A stretch of 64,000 bases of DNA from the NCBI RefSeq assembly GCF_000317555.1, contig NC_019745.1, positions 1,798,001 through 1,862,000 of the forward strand. The letters run 5' to 3'. Positions 1 to 7,842 of this stretch are shown piece by piece. A model generated the notes under the pieces. That model saw nothing but the letters and a program-made list of their open reading frames with translations, ran no database searches and was not told where the DNA came from. The stretch comes from Gloeocapsa sp. PCC 7428. Lineage in GTDB: Bacteria > Cyanobacteriota > Cyanobacteriia > Cyanobacteriales > Chroococcidiopsidaceae. Every line of letters begins with the position of its first letter. Within the stretch, counting starts at the first letter, position 1. The position numbers and the translations under genes were made by a program.

Positions 1-371
1 AATTAGTGACACGCCACGCAGGAAAACGCCCAATATGGAGTAGTGTAAGTCAAGAATCTCATGCTGTACAGCGAGTGCGAGAATACTTAGAAGCACAGTA
101 CGCAGAAAATATTTCCTTAGATGCGATCGCCCGCGTTGCTAATTTGAGTCCGTTTTACTTGATTCGCACGTTTCGCAAGTTTACTGGTTTACCACCCCAC
201 GAATATTTAACACAGATCCGCATTGCGCGTGCCAAAATCCTACTAGCGCAAGGATGTGCGATTTCCCAAGTAGCCAACAACACAGGTTTTGCCGATCAAA
301 GTCATTTAACACGACACTTCAAACGCGTCACAGGTGTTACTCCTGGTCAATACCAGCATATAGGGCAATAA
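1..371 (+). CDS. AraC-family transcriptional regulator, C-terminal part (truncated by window edge)
   Basis: The reading frame is open to the first base, so the gene starts outside the window. What remains is about 120 residues holding the double helix-turn-helix of the AraC/XylS family. The stretch around VREYLEAQYAENISLDAIA followed by SPFYLIRTFRKFTGLPPHEYL is the first HTH plus linker, and the conserved FADQSHLTRHFKRVTGVTPGQY is the second HTH and family signature. The missing N-terminus would carry the ligand domain. The azlC-azlD pair starts 62 bases downstream on the same strand. AraC-type regulators often sit beside AzlCD exporters, so control of these genes is a reasonable inference, but no operator was identified. 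Confidence 0.9.
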   Translation, partial: LVTRHAGKRPIWSSVSQESHAVQRVREYLEAQYAENISLDAIARVANLSPFYLIRTFRKFTGLPPHEYLTQIRIARAKILLAQGCAISQVANNTGFADQSHLTRHFKRVTGVTPGQYQHIGQ

Positions 372-432
372 CGTTCAAGACACAGTGAATTTGCGGTATG
401 TAAACTTAGGGGTGGTAATTGGTAATGGGTAA

Positions 433-1092
433 TTGTCACCTATGCAGGAATTTCTTAAAGGTGTCAATCGTGCTTTGGGAGTTGGTATAGGATACATCCC
501 GATCGCAATCAGTTTTGGGGCGCTAGCGACGCGATCGGGGCTTTCAGATGCTGCGGCTGTCTTTATGTCCGTTTGGGTGTACGCAGGTGCGGCACAATTT
601 GCGGCACTCGAAGGAATCAGACAAAATCTTTCTTGGCTAAGTATTGTCTTGACAATGCTGCTGATGAATCTACGACATATGCCGATGAGTTTAGCAATTA
701 ACCCTATTTTCAATCGATTTAACCGCAAACAACAGCTATTTCTCGCACATGGGCTTACCGACGAAGCCTTTGCCTTAGACGTTTCCGACAAACCCCAATC
801 GTGGCATTATTACACTGGCATTCACCTATTTTGCTGGCTTTCTTGGATTCTTGGCACGTGGATCGGCTGTCAACTAGGACAACAAATCCCAGCGCAATGG
901 TTACAATTCGCCCTCCCCAGCTTATTTATTTGCCTTCTCACCGACAATATCAAAAGCTGGAATCAACAGCTAATCTTCACAATCCTCACAGGTATTGTTC
1001 TAGTAATAATCCTCCAAAACATCGGCACCCTCGGCATTCTCGTATCCATCCTCACAGTCGCAGCCGTAGCAACATTACAAAAATCCTCTTAA
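433..1092 (+). CDS. azlC: AzlC-family branched-chain amino acid permease, large subunit
   Basis: This is a multi-spanning inner-membrane protein of about 219 residues, the usual length for AzlC/YgaZ. Family hallmarks are the N-terminal GYIPIAISFGALA segment, the WVYAGAAQFAAL helix and the LLMNLRHMPMSLAI motif. In characterised members AzlC and AzlD (YgaZ/YgaH) together export branched-chain amino acids and analogues. The start is ambiguous: TTG at 433 or ATG at 442, with the ATG more likely. Upstream bases carry the TGGTAAT-type repeat found elsewhere in the window. azlD follows after 34 bases and is probably cotranscribed. Confidence 0.9.
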   Translation: MSPMQEFLKGVNRALGVGIGYIPIAISFGALATRSGLSDAAAVFMSVWVYAGAAQFAALEGIRQNLSWLSIVLTMLLMNLRHMPMSLAINPIFNRFNRKQQLFLAHGLTDEAFALDVSDKPQSWHYYTGIHLFCWLSWILGTWIGCQLGQQIPAQWLQFALPSLFICLLTDNIKSWNQQLIFTILTGIVLVIILQNIGTLGILVSILTVAAVATLQKSS

Positions 1093-1126
1093 TCTCCAAT
1101 CTCTGTATCTAGTAAGGTTCGTTAAC

Positions 1127-1414
1127 ATGAACATCTGGCTAATTATTTTCCTATCTGGCTTAGGCACCTACGTAATGCGTAGCCTTGGCATTTGGGCAAC
1201 AAAACCAATAGAATCGGCGTGGCTGCATCACATCCCCTTCGCTGTCATCCTCGTCATGGCAATCAGTGGTATTGTTGATTTGAGCCAAACACCACAAACA
1301 ACCAAAAGCGCGATCGCCGCAACCATCGTTGTCATCGCCGCCAGCGTCTTCAAACTACCACTCGTCCTACGTATTGCCTTAGGTTGTCTTATTTTTGGAG
1401 CAATAGCAGCATAG
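1127..1414 (+). CDS. azlD: AzlD-family branched-chain amino acid transport small subunit
   Basis: This is a 95-residue hydrophobic protein with three to four predicted membrane helices. The N-terminal GLGTYVMRSLGI matches the AzlD/YgaH family, and the length is typical. It follows azlC on the same strand, and the pair forms the two-component exporter. The gene ends just before a GC-rich hairpin that separates it from the convergent chlB. Confidence 0.88.
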   Translation: MNIWLIIFLSGLGTYVMRSLGIWATKPIESAWLHHIPFAVILVMAISGIVDLSQTPQTTKSAIAATIVVIAASVFKLPLVLRIALGCLIFGAIAA

Positions 1415-1415
1415 A

Positions 1416-1432
1416 GTGGGCAACAAGCCCAC
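1416..1432. terminator. Hairpin between convergent azlD and chlB
   Basis: GTGGGC and GCCCAC form a 6-bp stem around the loop AACAA, extended outward by AGA/TCT pairing. There is no clear T-run on either side, so terminator function is inferred from its position between two convergent genes. Confidence 0.45.
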
Positions 1433-1441
1433 CCTCTAAAC

Positions 1442-2968
1442 TTATGCGCCCACAGCTTCTTTCGCCGCGTACATTACTTCGAGTGTAATTTCACTTAAAC
1501 CGCGATCGCGGGCAAATTTTTCGGTGTTACGCTTGACTTTACCCCGCACAAAACCAGGAACTTTATTAAGTTCAGCTTGCGCTTCTTTGTTCCAACTTAA
1601 ATCCGAATCCGCAGAAATTCCCTTGGTAATCACTTCCTTCGTATCATGCCCGCCGAAGATTTCGAGCAAGTGATCTTCCATTCCCAACGTAAAGGAATTG
1701 TAGACCAAATCGGTAACTTGATTTGTACCTTCGTAACCCAAGAAAGGCTTATAACCAATCGGGAAGTTTTGAATGTGAATTGGTGCAGCTATGACACCAC
1801 AAGGGATATTTAAGCGCTTACCAACATGACGTTCCATCTGCGTACCAAAGATCGCTGCTGGTTCGACGCGGGCGATCGCATCACCAATCGCACCATTATC
1901 GTCGGTAATAATCACTTCATCGCAATATTCACTGACTTGTTCGCGAAACCAATCTGCATCGTATTTACAGTAAGTTCCTGCCCAAACAACGCGAATACCC
2001 ATCTCCCGCGCCAAAATCTTCGTCATCGCCGCCGCGTGCGTATTATCACCAAATACGACAGCTTTTTTCCCTGTTAAATTTTGACAGTCAATCGAACGCG
2101 AGAACCACGCTGCTTGCGAAACGTACAACGTTTGGTTTTCAATAAACGCTTCGTAATTAACATCCGCACCTTGTGCGTTAATCACCTGCTGAATCTTCCG
2201 AATGCATCGGGCTGTTTCTACGACACCCATCGGTGTAATATCGACATACGGCATCCCAAATTCTTGTTCTAGATATCGCGCCGTCATTAAACCGAGTTCG
2301 CGATACGGTACTAAGTTAAACCAAGCGCGGGGTAAATTCTTTAACTCGTGTACCGAAGCGCCTTCGGGAATTACGGCATTGACTGCAATACCCAAGTCAG
2401 CCATTAGTCGCTTTAACTCAGTACAGTCGTGCTGATTGTGGAAACCAAGCGTAGAACTACCAATGATATTGACGGAGGGCTTTTCGGTTTTATCTGTGGG
2501 TAATTCGCCTTTGCGACGGGCTTTATTGATGTAGTACTGGACAATTTGATCCAAAGTCCGATCCGCCGCTTGTAACTCGTTAACGCGATAGTGGTTAACA
2601 TCCGCCAACATCACATCAGCTTTGGCTTCGATCGAGGCGCGTTCGACGAAGTTATTTAAATCTTCTTGTAAAATGCTCGATGTACAAGTCGGTGTCAGTA
2701 CAATCAAGTCGGGATGTTCTTCTGCATCTTTGCGCGTGATGTTGTCTACAACTTTTTCTTGCGAGCCACGCGCTAATACGTTGCGATCGACGATACTCGC
2801 GGTTACTGGAGTAAAATTCCTCTCCCGTTCTAACATTGAGCGCATGACGTTGAAATAGTCATCGCCTAAAGGGGCGTGCATAATAGCGTGGACATTCTTA
2901 AACGAACTGGCGATGCGCAGCGTACCAATATGGGCTGGACCTGCATACATCCAGTAAGCCAATTTCAT
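1442..2968 (-). CDS. chlB: Light-independent protochlorophyllide reductase subunit B (ChlB)
   Basis: ChlB forms the catalytic NB component with ChlN and reduces ring D of protochlorophyllide in the dark, using electrons from ChlL. It belongs to the nitrogenase-like family. The 508-residue length and the start [18 protein letters not shown] are typical. Asp36 (within APLGDDYFN), known in the family as the unusual Asp ligand of the NB [4Fe-4S] cluster, is present. The segments LTPTCTSS and [11 protein letters not shown] are also conserved. An AGGGAGA ribosome-binding site lies just upstream of the ATG. chlL and chlN are not in the window, so chlB stands alone here. Confidence 0.97.
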   Translation of the reverse strand: MKLAYWMYAGPAHIGTLRIASSFKNVHAIMHAPLGDDYFNVMRSMLERERNFTPVTASIVDRNVLARGSQEKVVDNITRKDAEEHPDLIVLTPTCTSSILQEDLNNFVERASIEAKADVMLADVNHYRVNELQAADRTLDQIVQYYINKARRKGELPTDKTEKPSVNIIGSSTLGFHNQHDCTELKRLMADLGIAVNAVIPEGASVHELKNLPRAWFNLVPYRELGLMTARYLEQEFGMPYVDITPMGVVETARCIRKIQQVINAQGADVNYEAFIENQTLYVSQAAWFSRSIDCQNLTGKKAVVFGDNTHAAAMTKILAREMGIRVVWAGTYCKYDADWFREQVSEYCDEVIITDDNGAIGDAIARVEPAAIFGTQMERHVGKRLNIPCGVIAAPIHIQNFPIGYKPFLGYEGTNQVTDLVYNSFTLGMEDHLLEIFGGHDTKEVITKGISADSDLSWNKEAQAELNKVPGFVRGKVKRNTEKFARDRGLSEITLEVMYAAKEAVGA

Positions 2969-3339
2969 AAAGTTGTCTCCCTTGTGCTGATTATTATCAG
3001 TTAATTTACGGCGTTTATGAGATTCTAATTGTCTCAGATTGTCTCAAAGATCCAGGGGCATGAGTACGGTTGATATGCTGTCACTTAATGCTAACGATTA
3101 GAGGCTACAAATGAGACTATGCAAGCGTTTCATCCAGATAAAACTGCGATCGTCTGCTGCCTTATATGCAACTATTCTTAATGTTTCGCTATATTCTGTA
3201 TTAGTCAATGCGCTATGTGTGAATAAACCCTACAGACAACGCTTGATTGCACATACATATAATCAATTTCAATTCACAAATAAAACGAGAAGTCAATAAG
3301 AAAAAATGACTTTTTTGTTGCTGAACTTAGTACACAACA
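2969..3339. other. Intergenic region upstream of chlB
   Basis: This stretch should hold the chlB promoter on the minus strand. It contains a GTCTCA direct repeat around 3033-3045. A 62-codon open frame at 3111-3299 has neither family resemblance nor a good ribosome-binding site and is not called. Nothing else is recognised. Confidence 0.4.
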
Positions 3340-3396
3340 ATGCTTTTTTCTAGGAAATAAACTGCATCTATCTTCGCTGAATTCGGCAATCTCATA

Positions 3397-4531
3397 CCAA
3401 TTCTTTGAAAGTAGAAGACAGATAATAGAAGATTGGTAGAAGGTTCAGTCGTAGAGTATGGCAGGGATTGACAAACTGGAGATCCAAGAGAGCGAAGAGA
3501 ATCGCCAGCAGTTGTTGAGAGAGCAGAAAACAGCATCCGGCAAAGAACGAATTCACTTGCTGTAATTACTTAAAAGCAAGCACCAACAGTACAAAAAGCC
3601 GCGTCTATCTTGGGGCGACACCGAGCGACATTACACGAGTGGCTGCGATTGTACCGCCAAGGCGGCAGTGCTGAGTTGCTCAAGCGCAAAACGCCATCAG
3701 GGAGACGACGTGCGATTCCTGCATGGGCAGAGAAAGCGTTGCACCTCCGCTTAGAGGAGCCGCAAGGCTTTGATGGGTATCAAGCGATTTGCGACTGGTT
3801 GGAGAGTCAGTTGGCGATTGAGGCAAAGTATAAAACGGTGCATAAACTGGTGTATTACCGCTTGCAATCATCACCTAAAGTGCCACGACCAGTGAGTGTC
3901 GAGCACTCCTGTGAGCCACTCGAAGCATAGAAAAAAACTTAGGCGAGAACTTGGTGATGCTGGTGGGGGTCGCATTCAGTATGTTGGGTTGGAGTGGGAA
4001 GGTACGCTTCTTCGGCGGCGATGAAACTCGACTGGGATTGAAGGCGTGAGGAGGACGCCAGATTACTGCCAAAGGCGTCAAACCAACTGGACAGGTGCTC
4101 TTGTCTATTTCAAGCAACTTACATTTATGGCATTGTAGAACCGAAGACGGGAGAGCTTTTTTCTTTGAGTTTTCTCATCTCAACACCGATTGCTGCCAAG
4201 TGTTTTTGAATTTAGTTTCGCAACAGTTCAAGGATGATTTTTTAATTATTCAATTGGACAATGGTGGTTTTCACAAAGCCAAGCGATTGAAGGTTCCCAG
4301 CAATATTATTTTGTTGTTTCAACCTCCTCACTGTCCTGAACTGAAACCGATTGAGCAAGTGTGGCAATATCTAAAGCGCCAACGCAATCGTCGCTTTCCA
4401 GCAACCCTTGACCAGTTACGTCAGCAGTTGAGAGAACGGCTGGAAGTACTGACCCCTGAGATTGTTGCAGGAATTACCGGACGCCAGTCCATTCTGCATG
4501 CTCTATCTGTCGCTCAAATTTAGAGAATTGG
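3397..4531 (+). mobile_element. IS630-family insertion sequence, decayed
   Basis: The element is 1,135 bp. Both ends begin CCAATTCT when read inward (3397-3404, and the reverse complement at 4524-4531), and both flanks carry TA (3395-3396 and 4532-4533), the TA target duplication typical of IS630/Tc1-mariner elements. The internal transposase is broken by a stop and frameshifts. The clean ends show insertion into the thioredoxin-like frame. Confidence 0.85.
3458..4523 (+). pseudogene. IS630-family transposase, frameshifted
   Basis: The frame from ATG 3458 encodes a short N-terminus ending at a TAA near 3563. A second frame (about 3605-3930) gives the helix-turn-helix part (RATLHEWLRLYRQGGSAELL, then a WLESQL region). 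A third frame (about 4140-4523) carries the C-terminal DDE half, with IIQLDNGGFHKAKRL (second Asp) and PPHCPELKPIEQVWQYLK (catalytic Glu). At least two frameshifts plus nonsense changes separate these parts, so no full transposase can be made. Autonomous movement is unlikely. Confidence 0.85.
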
Positions 4532-4877
4532 TATTACCTGTTCTTGTAGATTTTTGGGCACCTGGCTGTCAACCGTGTGAAATGCTCTCCCCAATCGTCG
4601 ATAAAATCGCTACACAATATGGCGATCGCCTGAAGCTGATCAAAATTAACGTTGAAAAAAGTTTTAGTATTCCTATGCACTACAATCTAGACTGTTTTCC
4701 AACACTACTCATGTTTAATACAGGACAAGTAGTCGAAAAGATTGTGGGTACAATACCTGAAGCTGTGTTGATGAAAGTTATCCGTAAGCATTTAACAGCT
4801 TGAATACAGTTTATAGCGAGATTAGTCAAACTTCTGTTACTAATCTCTCGCTATTTTTTACTAATACTCGGAATATT

Positions 4878-5153
4878 ATGATTTTCACCTTAATCGCCTT
4901 ACCGTTTAATCTCTTAGATGTCGTGCGAAAATGGCTAGATTCAATACAAATTTGCGATCCAATCGCTGCTCAATTTATTTGTAAACTTATTCCAGCACGT
5001 TGTCCTTTTGAACGAAAAATCAATTTTTTCAATTGCTTTATGATTCATATTCCGCCCTTATGTCATTTCAATCCTATCTATCAATAGTTGATTTCTCTGC
5101 GTCTGAGAGCTTTAACTTATTTGTTTGAAGTCGAAGAAGAAAATATTTCTTAA
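4878..5153 (+). pseudogene. Mo-dependent nitrogenase C-terminal (Mo_nitro_C) family protein with in-frame TAG
   Basis: From ATG 4878 the frame reads MIFTLIALPFNLLDVVRKWL, then a LICxLIPAxCPFER-type core (ICKLIPARCPFERKI) and IPPLCHFNPIYQ, all matching the small cyanobacterial Mo_nitro_C family. A TAG at 5085-5087 interrupts the frame, but the following 21 codons (LISLRLRALTYLFEVEEENI, then Ser) match the normal end of the family and close at TAA 5151-5153. The TAG sits where relatives have Glu or Gln after NPIY, so a single CAG/GAG to TAG change explains it. The family is named after similarity to a nitrogenase-associated domain; its function is not established. Confidence 0.75.
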
Positions 5154-5154
5154 T

Positions 5155-5277
5155 TTAAATTTCTCTTTTTAGGGTTGCAATTCTTCGCTGCACCTCTGCT
5201 CTTACAGATGTAGCAAATCTAAGGCAAAACGGTATTATAGCCCCTGTCAATAAAGTTAGGACATTATCGAAGCTCAT
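5155..5277 (-). CDS. Possible 40-residue small protein downstream of rph
   Basis: A short frame starts MSFDNVLTLLTGAIIPFCLR and ends with a basic stretch (RRIATLKREI). A GAGGG ribosome-binding site lies about eight bases before the ATG. The first half is hydrophobic and could be one membrane helix. It follows rph on the same strand. No family is recognised, and chance occurrence is possible. Confidence 0.3.
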   Translation of the reverse strand: MSFDNVLTLLTGAIIPFCLRFATSVRAEVQRRIATLKREI

Positions 5278-5351
5278 AGCGATTTCCCTCACTAGGGCTT
5301 AACTCTGACCTCTACTATAAACGAGTTTCTTGCCAAACTCTTGTTCATAAT

Positions 5352-6086
5352 TTATCCTTTACCAAGCGCCTGACGTTGTGCTTCTAGTAATTCTTGAATA
5401 CCTTTTTGGGCAAAATCCATAATTTGATTCATCTGATTCCGGCTAAAAGTTCCTGATTCTGCGGTTCCTTGAACTTCGATAATGCCAAGATGTTCATTCA
5501 TGACCACATTGAAATCAACTTCGGCGGCGACATCTTCAACGTAGTTTAAATCTAAGAAAGGTTCGCCTTGCAATAATCCTACCGAAACCGCTGCGACTTG
5601 GTGAACGATTGGCGATCGCGTTAAAACTCCCTGTTGTAATAACTTATCCATCGCGTGTGCTAGCGCCACAAATCCGCCACTAATTGCTGTGGTACGAGTC
5701 CCTGCGTCGGCTTGTAATACATCCGCATCAACCATCACTGTGCGTTCTCCCAAAGCTTCAAAATCAAGGGCGGCGCGTAGGCTACGTCCAATCAGTCGTT
5801 GAATTTCTTGGGTACGTCCAGAGAGTCGCATAAATTCACGTTCTTGGCGTTGCGGAGTTGCACCAGGAAGCATTCGATATTCTGCGGTTAACCAACCTCG
5901 ACCAGAGTCAGTTAAAAATCTAGGGACTCCTGGCTGGATTGAAACGTTACATAAAACTTGGGTATCGCCGCATTTAGCTAGAACCGATGCAGCCGCGAAG
6001 CGCGTAAAGCCAAGTTCAAAGCTATGAGGACGCATTTGGTGTGATTGTCGATGATCTGGGCGTTGCCAGGACATTGCTGTTGCCAT
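5352..6086 (-). CDS. rph: Ribonuclease PH
   Basis: RNase PH is a phosphate-dependent 3'-5' exonuclease that trims tRNA 3' ends. The 244-residue length is standard. Motifs seen are the [20 protein letters not shown] start, the [21 protein letters not shown] segment, the [16 protein letters not shown] active-site helix, and [19 protein letters not shown]. The gene stands alone, divergent from the CobO-like gene at 6277. Confidence 0.95.
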   Translation of the reverse strand: MATAMSWQRPDHRQSHQMRPHSFELGFTRFAAASVLAKCGDTQVLCNVSIQPGVPRFLTDSGRGWLTAEYRMLPGATPQRQEREFMRLSGRTQEIQRLIGRSLRAALDFEALGERTVMVDADVLQADAGTRTTAISGGFVALAHAMDKLLQQGVLTRSPIVHQVAAVSVGLLQGEPFLDLNYVEDVAAEVDFNVVMNEHLGIIEVQGTAESGTFSRNQMNQIMDFAQKGIQELLEAQRQALGKG

Positions 6087-6276
6087 ATAAGACCTTGATT
6101 AGAATACAGCACATATGGTGTTGGCGGCAGCAGTGCGCTTGCAAAACATATTAAGTTAAACTACTACTCTATGACAGTTGACGTAGAAACATATCTAGTG
6201 TTTTATTAAAGGACAAACAGAAGAAGTACACTATATATCTGGCTGTTATTCCTCACACCCCACTCAAAATTGCGCT

Positions 6277-6813
6277 ATGGTTGCCCAGCTTGAAAATCCA
6301 GCCTTAAATTCGACTTGCAGTTCACTTTATCCGGTGGAAGGGTTGGTGCAAGTGTTTACTTGCTCACACCGCAGTTTTTTTACAAACGTGATGGCGCAAG
6401 CTTTGCGAATTGCTGGACAAGGAACTCCAGTTTTAGTAGTGCAGTTCCTCAAAGGCGGGATTAACCAAGGACACCAGCATCCGACGCGGCTAGGACAGCA
6501 TCTAGATTGGATTCGCTGCGATTTGCCACGCTATATTGATACACCACAATTAGGCGAGACAGAAAATCAATCGTTATGTCAATTGTGGCAACATACACAG
6601 CAAGTAGTACTAGAAGGAAAATATTCGTTAGTTGTCTTAGATGAGCTAAGCTTGGCGATTAATTTTGGTTTGATTGCGCTAGAAGAAGTTTTAGCTTTGT
6701 TAGACCAACGCCCTAGTCATGTGGATATTATTCTCACAGGACCTGAAATGCCACAACCACTACTTGATGTCGCCGATCAAATTACGCAAGTACGCAGAAG
6801 CGATCGCCCTTAG
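6277..6813 (+). CDS. CobO/BtuR-like P-loop fold protein lacking Walker A
   Basis: The 178-residue protein aligns along its length with the cob(I)alamin adenosyltransferase family CobA/CobO/BtuR: LVQVFTCSHRSFFTNVMAQALRI, then PVLVVQFLKGG, and the Walker B-like SLVVLDELSLAINFGLI, ending in a DIILTGP strand. True CobO has TGxGKGKTT at the phosphate loop; here the place is taken by TCSHRSFFT, which cannot bind nucleotide in the usual way. It is therefore probably not an active adenosyltransferase. It lies 62 bases upstream of dcd on the same strand, and the two are probably cotranscribed. Confidence 0.7.
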   Translation: MVAQLENPALNSTCSSLYPVEGLVQVFTCSHRSFFTNVMAQALRIAGQGTPVLVVQFLKGGINQGHQHPTRLGQHLDWIRCDLPRYIDTPQLGETENQSLCQLWQHTQQVVLEGKYSLVVLDELSLAINFGLIALEEVLALLDQRPSHVDIILTGPEMPQPLLDVADQITQVRRSDRP

Positions 6814-6875
6814 ATAAAACCTAAATAGCCAGATCGATATATTCTAGTATTTCGGTTGCGATTACCTAGGAAACC

Positions 6876-7469
6876 GTGATTAAAAACGACGTTTGGATTT
6901 CACAAATGGCGCAGAAGGGTATGATTACACCTTTTGAGCCTACTTTAATTCGACAACTACAGGAAACTGAATCAGTAAGACCTGTCATTAGCTATGGTCT
7001 GTCTTCTTACGGTTATGATATTCGACTTTCACCAGTTGAGTTTCGCATATTCCGTCACATTCCTGGAACAATCATCGATCCTAAAAATTTTAATCCGCAA
7101 AATTTAGAACCAACGCAACTGCATACAGATTGTTACGGCAGTTATTTTATTTTGCCTGCACACTCGTATGGTTTAGGAGTTGCTTTAGAAAGATTAGCTG
7201 TTCCAGAGAATATTACAGTAATCTGCATAGGTAAAAGTACCTATGCGCGTTGTGGCATTATAGCCAATCTAACTCCCGCCGAAGCTGCATGGCGCGGTCA
7301 TTTGACTTTAGAATTTTCCAATTCTTCAAGTGCAGATTGTCGTATTTATGCATCAGAAGGTGTCGTGCAGTTACTCTTTTTAGAGGGGGAACCCTGTGCA
7401 ACGAGTTATGAAGCGCGCAAAGGGAAATATCAAGATCAGCAGCAGATTGTTACTTTGGCTAAAGTATAA
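6876..7469 (+). CDS. dcd: dCTP deaminase
   Basis: Dcd deaminates dCTP to dUTP, feeding thymidylate synthesis. The GTG start at 6876 gives 197 residues, close to the family norm. Conserved parts are SYGLSSYGYDIRLSP, the ICIGKSTYARCGII substrate loop, and the catalytic segment TPAEAAWRGHLTLEFSNSS, which holds the Arg and Glu of the active site. The archaeal-type ThyA 370 bases downstream on the opposite strand uses the dUMP derived from this product. Confidence 0.95.
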   Translation: MIKNDVWISQMAQKGMITPFEPTLIRQLQETESVRPVISYGLSSYGYDIRLSPVEFRIFRHIPGTIIDPKNFNPQNLEPTQLHTDCYGSYFILPAHSYGLGVALERLAVPENITVICIGKSTYARCGIIANLTPAEAAWRGHLTLEFSNSSSADCRIYASEGVVQLLFLEGEPCATSYEARKGKYQDQQQIVTLAKV

Positions 7470-7543
7470 TTCTTGAGTCAATTCAACTACGAAGATAGGT
7501 AAAATTTATTTTGTTTTTTATCCACTTCAAAACGGTTGAATCC

Positions 7544-7705
7544 ATGATTATTATTAGCTTTAGTATTCCTAAATCTGGTAGTACTCTTGTTTTTAATTAT
7601 CAAAAAGATTTATTGGAACGAGCGGTTCTTAAAGAAAGGCAATCTCAATCATTATGTAATGCTACTTTTCAGCAGGAACTGATTAATATGGGTTATAAAG
7701 TTTAA
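7544..7705 (+). pseudogene. Sulfotransferase-like N-terminal fragment
   Basis: From ATG 7544 the frame reads MIIISFSIPKSGSTLVFNYQ, the PAPS-binding 5'-phosphosulfate loop (PKSGST) of sulfotransferase-fold proteins. The frame stops after 53 codons, whereas intact members have 200-300 residues. No continuation was found in the next 130 bases. It is read as a truncated remnant. Confidence 0.55.
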
Positions 7706-7842
7706 AGGAAAGCTATTAGTTAGTTACGAAAATTAGTTGAGTTGAATTGTAAATTGTTCTTTTTACGTAGACACATAGAGGCTTGCCGTAGACTACCACG
7801 TAGGCGCAACGTTCGCAAAGATAAGTCACAGCGATAAGATTG

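Larger units (their letters stand above)
3340..4803 (+). pseudogene. Thioredoxin-like gene interrupted by an IS630-type element
   Basis: After the IS, codons from 4532 read LPVLVDFWAPGCQPCEMLSP and continue to a normal thioredoxin C-terminus (CFPTLLMFNTGQ, stop at 4801-4803). The redox motif is CQPC rather than the common CGPC. Left of the IS, the same frame resumes: bases 3361-3396 encode TASIFAEFGNLI, joining precisely to LPVLVDFW if one TA target duplication is removed. Further upstream is ATG CTT TTT at 3340, but a TAA at 3358-3360 lies between, so the 5' part also seems to carry a nonsense change or the true start lies elsewhere. The gene is very probably inactive unless the 3' part is expressed from within the IS. 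Confidence 0.75.

Noticed and set aside
3111-3299. 62-codon open frame upstream of chlB
   Set aside because: No ribosome-binding site, unusual composition and no family resemblance; lies in the chlB promoter region.
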